From NCBI RefSeq assembly GCF_003993795.1, contig NZ_RWKV01000008.1:372001-436000 (forward strand): a DNA stretch of 64,000 nt. The letters are read 5' to 3'. The translations under genes and the position numbers were made by a program. Below, piece after piece: positions 1 to 7,273 of the stretch. Each line of letters begins with the position of its first letter. The first letter of the stretch is position 1. A model generated the notes under the pieces. That model saw only the letters and a list, made by a program, of their open reading frames with translations. It did not search any database and was not told the DNA's origin. The DNA comes from Aquabacter cavernae (GTDB lineage: Bacteria > Pseudomonadota > Alphaproteobacteria > Rhizobiales > Xanthobacteraceae).

Positions 1-152
1 CCGGTGGCTCCGGCCCGTGCGGCCAGATCCGTGCTCTGCGAGAAGCTGCGCTTTTCGGCCGGCACGCTCTTGCCGCCCATGCTCGAGATGCGACGCCGCT
101 TTTCCGGATCCATCGAGGCGAACCCGCGTCGCGATTTCGGCTTTTCGTCCAT
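1..152 (-). CDS. KGG-motif stress-induced protein (partial, C-terminus off the window)
   Basis: The reverse strand from base 152 reads MDEKPKSRRGFASMDPEKRR, then RISSMGGKSVPAEKRSFSQS, and runs off the left edge after 50 full codons. The GFASMDPEKRR...S-x-GGK pattern is that of the KGG (YciG/GsiB-like) family of small, very hydrophilic stress proteins, where it usually repeats. Purine-rich AAGGTCAAGG lies directly upstream of the ATG. The family is associated with general stress or desiccation responses, but its biochemical role is poorly known. Only the N-terminus is seen, so the number of repeats is unknown. Confidence 0.75.
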   Translation of the reverse strand, partial: MDEKPKSRRGFASMDPEKRRRISSMGGKSVPAEKRSFSQSTDLAARAGAT

Positions 153-418
153 CCTTGACCTTTGGTTGCGGGCCGTCCGGGAGGGCCAGACGGCGCCTGT
201 GGCGGGATGTCCGGCCCGGTTGGCCTGACCTTGGGCAAACGCAAGCTAGGGCTCACGGTTCCACGGTCCGCGTGCATTCGCTCCGTGGAGCGTTCCGGGG
301 CTGGGGCTTTCGCCGGACTGTCTTGGAGGCGCTATGGGCGCAGAAAGCCGTTTCCTCCCGTGACGTCGCGCTCTAGCGTGGCGCCGTTCCCGCTTTGGGG
401 ATGCGCAAGGGGGCTGAC
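153..418. other. Intergenic region between divergent small genes
   Basis: No convincing coding sequence is seen on either strand; the frames that stay open here have arginine-rich shadow composition. It must hold the promoters of the leftward KGG gene and the rightward secreted-protein gene. It also has one copy (367-376) of the CGCGCTCTAG decamer that recurs around the hairpin at 58598-58680. Confidence 0.5.
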
Positions 419-781
419 ATGAAAACGGGTGTTCTCGGCGCGGCGATCGTCGTCGCCGCTCTCGCCGTCACGCCGGCCATGGCCAAGGGGCCTGGCAAAT
501 ATGGGGTGAAGGGCACCAATGGCGGCGACAAGTCGGAATATTCCGGCAACGCCACCCTCACCAAGACCGGCGAGAATACGTGGCGGCTCGTCTCCGTCAT
601 CGGTTCGGACAAGTTCGAAGGCTATGGTATCGGCGACGACGACATCATCGCCGTGACCTATGCGGGCGGCGGCTCCACCGCCGTGGCGCTCTATGTGGCG
701 CAGGCGGACGGCAGCTATTCCGGCGTGTGGGCCTTCAAGGGCGACACCAAGGTGAGCATCGAGACGCTGACCCCGAAATGA
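419..781 (+). CDS. Small secreted protein of unknown function
   Basis: A 120-residue protein starting MKTGVLGAAIVVAALAV, with a typical Sec signal peptide ending near TPAMA-KG (residues 20-25). The mature part (about 97 residues) is rich in Gly, Asp and aromatic residues (GIGDDDIIAVTYAGGGS, SYSGVWAFKGD), consistent with a small beta-rich periplasmic domain. The ATG at 419 was preferred over the in-frame 395 start because AAGGGGG sits six bases upstream of it and the signal peptide begins there. No family is recognised. It is followed 39 bases later by the end of the convergent GntR gene. Confidence 0.65.
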   Translation: MKTGVLGAAIVVAALAVTPAMAKGPGKYGVKGTNGGDKSEYSGNATLTKTGENTWRLVSVIGSDKFEGYGIGDDDIIAVTYAGGGSTAVALYVAQADGSYSGVWAFKGDTKVSIETLTPK

Positions 782-820
782 ACTCTTGGGGTACGGGCCT
801 TGCCGGGCGAGTGGGGGCGC

Positions 821-1618
821 TCAGGTGAGGTCCGAGAGGTAATGGGCCTGGTGCGTCAGGCATAGGCTGACGCGCCACTCCACCGGCACCTGGTCCAGCG
901 AGAAGCCGAGCCGGTCGATGAGCAGAGCGGGCGTGCCGGGCGCAACGCCGAGGGCGGCCGCATCATCGGCGGGCGCGGCGACGGCCTTCAGCTTCTCCCG
1001 CGCCCGGGCCACGGTGATGCCGTAGCGCGCGGAATAGAGGCCGTAGAGATTGTTGGGAATTTCCATGTCGGTGAGGCCCGGGAACAGGGCCTCCGGCAGG
1101 GAGAGGGTCTCCACCAGCAAAGGCGCCCCGTCCAGAAGGCGCACGCGGCGGATGCGCACCACCCGGCTGCCCCGCACCAGATCCAGCGCCGCGCATTCCG
1201 CCGCGCTCGCCTTGGCCTTGCCGATGGACAGGACACGGCTGTCGGGAAAGCGCCGCACCCCGTCATTGGGCACCAGTTTGAAGAATTGGAAGAGGATGCG
1301 GTCCTCGTCGTGCCGCGCCACGAAGGTGCCGCGCCCCTGGCGGCGCACCACCAGATTCTCGGCCGCCATCTCGTCCAGCGCCTTGCGCACGGTGCCCTGG
1401 CTCACCCCCAGCTCGGCGGCGAGCTGCATCTCGCTGGGCAAGGGTTCGCCGGGCGCCCAGACGCCGTCCACCATGCGGCGGATGAGCGTGTCGCGCACCT
1501 GGCGATAGAGCGGCTTCATGCCGAGCCCGTCGCCGTCCGGCGCGGTGCCGGCCATGGTCCGGGACTGGTCGCCCCCGCTGATGCCCGCCTTGCCCACGCC
1601 AACGCTTCCCCTTCGCAC
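821..1618 (-). CDS. GntR-family (HutC-type) transcriptional regulator of the sulfolactate island
   Basis: A 265-residue frame. The N-terminal winged helix-turn-helix has the GntR signature (PLYRQVRDTLIRRMVDGVW, PGEPLPSEMQLAAELGVSQG, TVRKALDEMAAENLVVRRQG; about residues 36-98). A UTRA-type ligand domain follows (about 120-260), so it belongs to the HutC/FarR subfamily. The start is uncertain: 1618 is a GTG with no good ribosome site, and later in-frame GTG or ATG codons (residues 8, 22, 34) are possible. It is transcribed divergently from slcC. The shared motif at 1692-1715 and 5626-5649 makes it the probable repressor of the sulfolactate genes, with a C3-sulfonate as likely effector. That link is inference. 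Confidence 0.9.
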   Translation of the reverse strand: MRRGSVGVGKAGISGGDQSRTMAGTAPDGDGLGMKPLYRQVRDTLIRRMVDGVWAPGEPLPSEMQLAAELGVSQGTVRKALDEMAAENLVVRRQGRGTFVARHDEDRILFQFFKLVPNDGVRRFPDSRVLSIGKAKASAAECAALDLVRGSRVVRIRRVRLLDGAPLLVETLSLPEALFPGLTDMEIPNNLYGLYSARYGITVARAREKLKAVAAPADDAAALGVAPGTPALLIDRLGFSLDQVPVEWRVSLCLTHQAHYLSDLT

Positions 1619-1691
1619 CTTACCACTCCGCTTTAACGTGAAATGACGGCTCCCGCCACCACCCGGCGGCCGGGGAGGGCCGCTCTGGACT

Positions 1692-1715
1692 GGTCTTATA
1701 TCTTATATATGATAG
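1692..1715. promoter_or_regulatory. Candidate GntR operator, copy A (regulator/slcC intergenic)
   Basis: Between the GntR gene and slcC lies an AT-rich element of the form GTCTT-N-TAT-N6-TATGATAG, with an imperfect palindrome TATC-N8-GATA inside it (1700-1715 region). The same spaced words occur at 5626-5649 in the suyA/tctC divergent promoter and stand out from the GC-rich surroundings. HutC-type regulators usually bind such short AT-rich palindromes. Binding by the adjacent regulator is inferred. Confidence 0.55.
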
Positions 1716-1791
1716 CAGAGCAAAGAAGCGGCGTGAGGCGCCCGTGGGCGGAACAGCCCCGGCGGCACGGCCGCAGGATCCGGGGAGTAGG

Positions 1792-2724
1792 ATGCCTGAT
1801 ATTGTCGTAACCGAGTTCATGGACGAAGCCGCCCTCGATGTGCTGCGGGCGGACTATGACCTTGTCTATGATCCCACCCTCGTGGACAAGCCGGAAGCCC
1901 TGGCGGCCCTGCTGCCCGGCGTGCGCGGCCTCATCGTGCGCAACCGCACCCAGGTGCGCGGCGCGGTGCTGGAAGCGGGCACGCAGCTCCAGGTGGTCGG
2001 CCGCCTCGGCGTCGGCCTCGACAATATCGACGTTGATGCCTGCCGCGCGCGCGGCATTGAGGTGTGCCCCGCCACCGGTGCCAATGACGTGTCCGTGGCC
2101 GAATATGTGGTGTGCGGCGTCATGATGATGCTGCGCGGCGCCTATTTCGCCACCGCCGAGGTGGCCGCCGGCGCCTGGCCGCGCACCCGCCTCATGGGCC
2201 GCGAGGCCATGGGCGCGACTTTGGGCCTCGTGGGCTTCGGCTCCATCGCCCGCGAGACCGCCCGCCGCGCCCGCGCGCTGGGCATGGAGATCGTCGCGTA
2301 CGATCCCTTCCTCCCCGACGACCACCCGGCCTTCGCCGCCCATGAGGCGCGCCCGGTTTCGCTCGACGCGCTGCTCGCGCAGTCCGACGCGGTGAGCCTG
2401 CATGTGCCGCTGACCGACGCCACGCGCAATCTGATCGATGCCGGCGCGCTGGCGGGCATGAAGTCCGACGCGGTGCTGGTGAATGCCGCGCGCGGTGGCG
2501 TGGTGGACGAGGCGGCGCTCGCCGAGGCCCTGAAGGCGGGCCGCATCGGCGGCGCCATGCTGGACGTGTTCGACCGCGAGCCGCTGCCCGGCGGCGGGCC
2601 GCTGATGGACGTGCCCAACCTCGTCCTCACCCCCCACATTGCGGGCGTGACGGTGGAATCCAACGTGCGCGTTTCCGGCGTCACCGCCGAGGCGGTCGCC
2701 CGCGTGCTGAAGGAGCGTGCCTGA
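1792..2724 (+). CDS. slcC: (S)-sulfolactate dehydrogenase-like D-2-hydroxyacid dehydrogenase
   Basis: A 310-residue NAD-dependent D-2-hydroxyacid dehydrogenase. It shows the Rossmann motif GLVGFGSIARE (about 145-155) and the catalytic triad in NAARGGVVDE (Arg234), DREPLP (Glu263) and LTPHIAG (His282). Family members use many 2-hydroxyacids. The call rests on the neighbours: comC overlaps its stop (TGATG) and suyAB lie beyond. In that setting SlcC oxidises (S)-sulfolactate to sulfopyruvate with NAD+, the first half of the racemising route known from Chromohalobacter. The ATG at 1792 follows GGGGAGTAGG and was preferred over 1744. Without context it could be called a phosphoglycerate dehydrogenase-like protein. 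Confidence 0.82.
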   Translation: MPDIVVTEFMDEAALDVLRADYDLVYDPTLVDKPEALAALLPGVRGLIVRNRTQVRGAVLEAGTQLQVVGRLGVGLDNIDVDACRARGIEVCPATGANDVSVAEYVVCGVMMMLRGAYFATAEVAAGAWPRTRLMGREAMGATLGLVGFGSIARETARRARALGMEIVAYDPFLPDDHPAFAAHEARPVSLDALLAQSDAVSLHVPLTDATRNLIDAGALAGMKSDAVLVNAARGGVVDEAALAEALKAGRIGGAMLDVFDREPLPGGGPLMDVPNLVLTPHIAGVTVESNVRVSGVTAEAVARVLKERA

Positions 2725-3728
2725 TGCCCGTGACCCTCACTTTGGATGACGCGCGGGATCTCGCGCGCGCCGCGCTGATGGCGGCGGGCACCTCGCCTGA
2801 GAATGCCGCCATCACCGCCGCTGCCCTGGTGGCGGCGGATGCGGATGGCATTGCCAGCCACGGCCTTTCGCGCCTGCCCGCTTATGCGGACCAGGTGGCG
2901 ACCGGCAAGGTGCAGGGCAACGCGGTGCCCGCGCTGGACTGGACCGCCACTGCCACCCTGCGGGTGAATGCCGGCTGCGGCTTCGCCTTCCCGGCCGTGG
3001 CGGCGGGCCTTGCCGCCGCTGCCGAGCGGGTGCGCGAGACCGGCATCGTGGGTGTCGGTGTTTATGCCTCCCACCATGCGGGCGCCATGGGCCATCATGT
3101 GGAATGGCTGGCGGAGCGGGGCCTTGCGGGCATCGCCTTCACCAATTCTCCGTCCGCCATCGCCCCCTGGGGCGGGTCGCAGGGCGTGTTCGGCACCAAT
3201 CCCGTGGCCTTCGCCGTGCCCCGCGCAGGCAGGCCGCCGCTGGTTATCGACGCCTCGCTGAGCAAGGTGGCGCGCGGCAAGATCATGGTGGCGGCCCAGC
3301 GCGGCCAGCCCATTCCCGACGACTGGGCGCTGGATGTGGACGGCAAGCCGACCACCGATGCCAAGGCGGCGCTGGCGGGCACCATGCTGCCGGTGGGTGA
3401 CGCCAAGGGTGCGGCCCTGGTGCTGATGGTGGAAATCCTCGCCGCCGCCCTCACGGGCGGGCAGTTCGGCTTCGAGGCTTCGTCCTTCTTCACGGCGGAC
3501 GGACCGTCTCCGGCCATCGGCCATCTGTTCCTGGTGATGGACCCGGTCCGGCTTGGGGGCGACCAGTTCCCGGCCCGTCTCGAAACCCTGCTGGGTGCGA
3601 TCCTTTCCCAGGAGGGCACCCGCCTTCCCGGCGACCGGCGCATCGCGGCGCGCACCAAGGCGGCCGGGGAGGGGATCAGCATTCCCGACGATCTCGCCGC
3701 GGACCTTCGCCGCCGGGCGGGCGTCTGA
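2724..3728 (+). CDS. comC: (R)-sulfolactate dehydrogenase (malate/L-lactate dehydrogenase family)
   Basis: A 334-residue member of the Ldh_2 (YlbC/ComC/MDH) family. Hallmarks are DGIASHGLSRLPAY (His46), the ASHHAGAMGHH segment (His117-118), GGSQGVFGTNPVAFAVP, and the C-terminal DQFPARLETL and RLPGDRR blocks. The ATG overlaps the slcC stop, so the two are translationally coupled. In the sulfolactate pathway ComC reduces sulfopyruvate to (R)-sulfolactate, the isomer used by SuyAB. The family name comes from coenzyme M synthesis in methanogens, which is not implied here. A strong terminator at 3759-3790 closes the transcript. Confidence 0.85.
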   Translation: MPVTLTLDDARDLARAALMAAGTSPENAAITAAALVAADADGIASHGLSRLPAYADQVATGKVQGNAVPALDWTATATLRVNAGCGFAFPAVAAGLAAAAERVRETGIVGVGVYASHHAGAMGHHVEWLAERGLAGIAFTNSPSAIAPWGGSQGVFGTNPVAFAVPRAGRPPLVIDASLSKVARGKIMVAAQRGQPIPDDWALDVDGKPTTDAKAALAGTMLPVGDAKGAALVLMVEILAAALTGGQFGFEASSFFTADGPSPAIGHLFLVMDPVRLGGDQFPARLETLLGAILSQEGTRLPGDRRIAARTKAAGEGISIPDDLAADLRRRAGV

Positions 3729-3758
3729 CGCGCTGCCATCGCATTTCGCATATCGAAT

Positions 3759-3790
3759 CACCTGCGCGCCCGGCGGGCAGGTGTTTTTTT
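3759..3790 (+). terminator. Rho-independent terminator of slcC-comC
   Basis: A perfect 7-bp stem CACCTGC/GCAGGTG (3759-3765 with 3777-3783) is followed at once by seven T residues. It lies 31 bases after the comC stop. Confidence 0.85.
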
Positions 3791-3850
3791 ACGGGTCAAT
3801 AGCCGTGAGAAAATTTTTATATTGCCGGCAAATTAAACTGCGTTTCCCTT

Positions 3851-3878
3851 AAAAAAGCGGCGTCCCGAGGGACGCCGC
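3851..3878 (-). terminator. Rho-independent terminator of suyA-suyB (leftward)
   Basis: A 10-bp perfect stem GCGGCGTCCC/GGGACGCCGC (3857-3878) borders a run of six A on the + strand (3851-3856), so the leftward transcript ends in a U-run. A second strong hairpin without a U-run (11-bp stem, 3972-3982 with 3992-4002) lies between it and the suyB stop and may protect the 3' end. Confidence 0.85.
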
Positions 3879-4009
3879 AGTTGGTCACAACATCGTTCGC
3901 GGGGTGCTACCATAACCCGCGTGCTGCTCAGGAGCGGCGCGCCAGGGCAGGGCGCCGACCGATGCCTCTTTCCATCGGCCCGATCATGGACCGGGCCGAT
4001 GGGCTCAAT

Positions 4010-5290
4010 TCAGGCGCTGCGATAGAGCTTGGTCATCACGAACTCGCGGTGGCCGAGGGATTCAGCCGCCGTGAGCCGGCCGTTGGCGGTGCGGATGATC
4101 ATGTCGATCAGCGCGTCGCCGGCCTGCGGGATGGTCATGTCGCGGCGCAGCACGCCGGAAACGTCCACGTCGATATGCTCGCCCATGGTGCGGATCGTGC
4201 GGGGATTGCCCGTGATCTTGATGACCGGAACGATGGGGTTGCCGATCACGTTGCCCTGCCCGGTGGGGAAGGTGTGGATCACGTAGCCCGCCGCCGCCAT
4301 CAGGGTCACGCACTCGGCAGCCGCCGAGGAGGTGTCCATGTAATAGAGGCCGGGACCCTTCGCAGGGGCTTCAGCCGCATCCAGGGCGTCGATGAACTTG
4401 CACTCGCGGCCGATCTTTTCGAGATTGCCGAGGGCCTTTTCCTCGATGGTGGTGAGACCGCCGACAATATTGCCCTTGGTGGGCTGGCTGTCGGAGAGGT
4501 CGTTGGTCTTGTGGGCCTCGATCACGTCGTCCTGGTAGGACTTCCAGATCTTGTACCACTTCTCCGCCACTTCCGGAGACGCAGCCCGCTCCTTGCAGAG
4601 ATGCTCGGCGCCGGTGATCTCGGAGGTCTCGCCGAACACGCCGTAGATGCCGTGCGGGATCAGCTTGTCATACATGTTGCCCACGGTGGGGCAGGAGGAG
4701 AGGCCCGTGGTGGTGTCGCTCTCGCCGCACTTGGTGGAGACCCACAGCTCGGAAATGGAGCAGGTCTCGCGCGGCAGCTCGGTCGCCCACTGCACGAAGC
4801 GCTTGGCCTGGTAGGAGGCCTTGGCGATGGTGGCGATGTCGCCATGGCCTTCGATGCCGAAGCCCACAACCGGCTTGCCGGTCTTGGCGATGCCCTCGAC
4901 CACGGTGTTGGTCCACTGGTCCTCAATGCCGATCACCACCACGGCGGCGACGTTCGGGTTCGAGCCGATGCCGATCAGGGTGCGGAAGTGGAGGTCCAGG
5001 TCCGCGCCGAACTGGAGGCGGCCATAAGCGTGGGGGAGGGCCTGCGTGCCCTTCACGTTATTGGCCACGGCCTCGCAGGCGGCGTTGGACAGGTCGTCGA
5101 GCGGCAGCAGGACGACGAGGTTGCGCACGCCGACGCGGCCATTCTCACGGCGCCAGCCGGTGAAGGTGGCGTTCTTGTAGTCGATGGAGGCGAGCTCGGT
5201 GGGGGTCGCCGTCGTCACCATCTGGTCGGGCGCGCCGCCGTTGAACGGGTTCTGTGCGGTCTGGGCATGGAACATTGCGTTTTCGGACAT
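4010..5290 (-). CDS. suyB: (R)-sulfolactate sulfo-lyase, beta (large) subunit
   Basis: A 426-residue protein of the UxaA/altronate-dehydratase C-terminal (SAF-associated) family, with [45 protein letters not shown] and [20 protein letters not shown]. SuyAB removes sulfite from (R)-sulfolactate to give pyruvate. The start at 5290 ([14 protein letters not shown]) follows GGTGAGGCCGAC and leaves 7 bases after suyA; the longer frame to 5371 would overlap suyA. Altronate and galactarate dehydratases are paralogues, but the split small subunit with its [10 protein letters not shown] tail, together with slcC and comC, argues for the sulfo-lyase. It is the last gene of a leftward two-gene operon. Confidence 0.88.
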   Translation of the reverse strand: MSENAMFHAQTAQNPFNGGAPDQMVTTATPTELASIDYKNATFTGWRRENGRVGVRNLVVLLPLDDLSNAACEAVANNVKGTQALPHAYGRLQFGADLDLHFRTLIGIGSNPNVAAVVVIGIEDQWTNTVVEGIAKTGKPVVGFGIEGHGDIATIAKASYQAKRFVQWATELPRETCSISELWVSTKCGESDTTTGLSSCPTVGNMYDKLIPHGIYGVFGETSEITGAEHLCKERAASPEVAEKWYKIWKSYQDDVIEAHKTNDLSDSQPTKGNIVGGLTTIEEKALGNLEKIGRECKFIDALDAAEAPAKGPGLYYMDTSSAAAECVTLMAAAGYVIHTFPTGQGNVIGNPIVPVIKITGNPRTIRTMGEHIDVDVSGVLRRDMTIPQAGDALIDMIIRTANGRLTAAESLGHREFVMTKLYRSA

Positions 5291-5297
5291 GTCGGCC

Positions 5298-5585
5298 TCA
5301 CCAGCGCTTCGTCTTGGCATTGTGGACGTGGAGATGCTCGCCCTTGGCGATATCCGCCTTCGCGACGCCAATGTCCTGGCCGTATTTCCAGATGGTGTCG
5401 CCGGCCTTGATATCCACCAGCGCCACCTTGTGGCCGATCGGAACGTCCATCTTCGAGGTGAGGTGGAAGGCCGAATTGTCGTGGGTGATCACGCAGAGCA
5501 TGTCGGTCCCGGCCTTCAGGCCCTCAACCACCACCACTCCGACCGTATCTTTTTTCTCGTGAACCAATAGGTGCGGCGCACTCAC
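5298..5585 (-). CDS. suyA: (R)-sulfolactate sulfo-lyase, alpha (small) subunit
   Basis: A 95-residue SAF-domain protein containing [39 protein letters not shown] and the ending [10 protein letters not shown], which matches the family of small subunits of SuyAB and of split altronate-type lyases. The start is set at a GTG (5585), preceded by AGGAGGCAAGC, an excellent ribosome site; the in-frame ATG further up has none. It is transcribed first, with suyB 7 bases behind. The divergent promoter region toward the TctC gene holds operator copy B. Confidence 0.88.
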   Translation of the reverse strand: MSAPHLLVHEKKDTVGVVVVEGLKAGTDMLCVITHDNSAFHLTSKMDVPIGHKVALVDIKAGDTIWKYGQDIGVAKADIAKGEHLHVHNAKTKRW

Positions 5586-5625
5586 GCTTGCCTCCTCGCC
5601 TCTTCCGGCTTGCCGTTTCGACACA

Positions 5626-5649
5626 AGTCTTCTATAAGACGTATGATAG
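5626..5649. promoter_or_regulatory. Candidate GntR operator, copy B (suyA/tctC intergenic)
   Basis: This element repeats the motif at 1692-1715: GTCTT, then TAT after one base, then TATGATAG at the same spacing (16 of 24 positions identical). Within it GTCTT-N4-AAGAC forms an inverted repeat (5627-5640). It lies 41 bases upstream of the suyA start and 127 bases upstream of the tctC start, so a bound regulator could control both directions. Confidence 0.55.
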
Positions 5650-5775
5650 ATGAGTTAATCGAAGGTCGGTGTCAAGCGCGGTTCCGGCACTTCGGTGAAA
5701 AACTCACAAAAACACGATGCGCGTCAATGCGTTAGCTGCCGTGTGCTTAGGGAAGAACCATTGAGGAGGAAGCTG

Positions 5776-6747
5776 ATGGTGCGTTTGATGAAATGGGTGG
5801 CCGCCGGTATTTTCGGCCTCACCATGGGCGTGAGCGGGGCGTCCGCGCAGGGCTATCCCACCCGCCCGATCACTTTGATCGTTCCTTATTCCGCCGGCGG
5901 CCCGAGCGACGCCATTGCCCGGCTGCTCGGCCAGAGCATGTCGGCCACCCTGGGCCAGCAACTGGTGATCGAGCCGGTGGTCGGCGCGGGCGGCACCACG
6001 GGCGCGGGGCGCCTCGCAAAGTCCGCCCCGGACGGCTACACCCTTCTGATCCACCACGTTGCCCTGGCCGCGAGCGCCTCGCTCTATGCGAGCCTCGCCT
6101 ATGACACCAACAAGGCGTTCGAGACCATCGGCCTGATCAATTACGGCCCGATGGTGCTGCTCTCCAAGAAGGACTACGGGGCGGCCAACATCGCCGAGCT
6201 GATCGCCAAGGTGAAGGCGGACGGCACCAAGACCACCATTGCCCATGCCGGTGTCGGCTCCAATTCCTATCTCTGCGCCCAGCTGCTCCAGAAGGCGATG
6301 GACGTGAAGATGACGGACGTGGGCTATCGCGGCACCGGCCCGGCCATGAACGACCTCATGGGCGGCCAGGTTGACCTTCTGTGCGAGCAGTCCACCACCG
6401 CGGTTCCGCAGATCAAGGGCGGCACCGTGAAGCCGTTCGCCGTGACCTCCGCCAAGCGGATGGAGATCCTCAAGGACCTGCCGACGCTGCAGGAAGCGGG
6501 CCTGAAGGATTTCGACTTCGTCATCTGGCACGGCCTCTACGCGCCCAAGGGCACGCCGGCCGACATCGTGACCAAGCTGAACGGCGCCCTCCAGAAGGCG
6601 CTGGAGGATCCCACCATCCAGTCGCGCTTCGCCGACGTGGGCACCAGCGTGTTCCCGCCCGCCGATCGCGGCCCCGATGTGCATCTCAAGATGTTCGAGA
6701 AGGAAATCGGCATCTGGAAGACGGTCATCGACAAGCCGGTTCAGTGA
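5776..6747 (+). CDS. TctC/Bug-family periplasmic solute-binding protein, probably for sulfolactate
   Basis: A 323-residue protein with a signal peptide (MVRLMKWVAAGIFGLTMGVS, cleavage near ASA-QG) and the Bug/TctC fold motifs YPTRPITLIVPYSAGGPSD, GAGGTTGAGRLAKSAPDGYT, GGTVKPFAVTSAKR and DFVIWHGLYAPKGTP. Such proteins deliver carboxylates to tripartite tricarboxylate transporters. The start at 5776 follows GAGGAGGAAGCTG. Its position divergent from suyAB and beside copy B of the operator suggests it binds sulfolactate, as SlcH does in other bacteria. No TctA or TctB membrane partner is present here, so it must use membrane genes elsewhere or act as a sensor. Confidence 0.85.
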   Translation: MVRLMKWVAAGIFGLTMGVSGASAQGYPTRPITLIVPYSAGGPSDAIARLLGQSMSATLGQQLVIEPVVGAGGTTGAGRLAKSAPDGYTLLIHHVALAASASLYASLAYDTNKAFETIGLINYGPMVLLSKKDYGAANIAELIAKVKADGTKTTIAHAGVGSNSYLCAQLLQKAMDVKMTDVGYRGTGPAMNDLMGGQVDLLCEQSTTAVPQIKGGTVKPFAVTSAKRMEILKDLPTLQEAGLKDFDFVIWHGLYAPKGTPADIVTKLNGALQKALEDPTIQSRFADVGTSVFPPADRGPDVHLKMFEKEIGIWKTVIDKPVQ

Positions 6748-6772
6748 GGCTTTTCGACCTGTCCTGACATTG

Positions 6773-6806
6773 GGCGCGCGGCTCCGGCCGCGCGCCTTTT
6801 TCTTTT
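6773..6806 (+). terminator. Rho-independent terminator after the TctC gene
   Basis: A 10-bp perfect stem GGCGCGCGGC/GCCGCGCGCC with a TCCG tetraloop (6773-6796) is followed by TTTTTCTTTT. It lies 25 bases after the tctC stop. Confidence 0.9.
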
Positions 6807-6912
6807 CCCGGCATCCCCGCTGGATACTACTGCCTCGCCGCCTCCGGTTACGCTTCAGATGAGCGACGAAACAGAGTGTAACGAAATCCTGCGTGTGCTG
6901 AGCGAGGCCGCG

Positions 6913-7148
6913 CTTTGGCAAGGTGTCGCGATTGGCCTCAACAGCCGCATACGGCTCACCGGCAAGCTGGCGCTGGAGGGGGACGCCGCCGCCAGCGCCT
7001 ATGCCGTCGCCGGCCGGCCCAATGTGAGCCTCGGCGGTCGCTCCGGCTGGCAGGGGTGAACCTCGCCCCCGCGAATACCCGCATCGACACGGTGGCGATG
7101 ACGCTGAACTGGCGCTTCGATCCCTTCGCGGCCCGCTCCGCGCCCTGA
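6913..7148 (+). pseudogene. Frameshifted C-terminal remnant of an outer-membrane beta-barrel protein
   Basis: Frame 1 reads ALWQGVAIGLNSRIRLTGKL through PNVSLGGRSGWQG and meets a stop at 7057-7059. The adjacent frame continues smoothly as VNLAPANTRIDTVAMTLNWR FDPFA to 7148. The switch falls at a GGGG run near 7053, as expected for a one-base indel. Alternating polar and hydrophobic strands and the closing TVAMTLNWRF resemble the last strands of porin-like or autotransporter barrels. No upstream part is present. The 6807-7273 interval otherwise holds nothing recognisable. The identity is tentative. Confidence 0.4.
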
Positions 7149-7273
7149 GCGCGGGGCGAACGGAGGTGGCCTGTGCCGGATGGCGCTCTATGCGGGCTTT
7201 CCCTTCGCCGCTATCCTGAGTGCCGATGACGCCGGAGCGTGCGCCGGAAGCGGAAGGCGAAGGGGCGGGTGAG

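Noticed and set aside
4010-5585. Altronate dehydratase (uxaA) as the identity of suyAB
   Set aside because: The split small subunit ending [10 protein letters not shown] and the slcC-comC context favour sulfolactate sulfo-lyase; no hexuronate genes are nearby.
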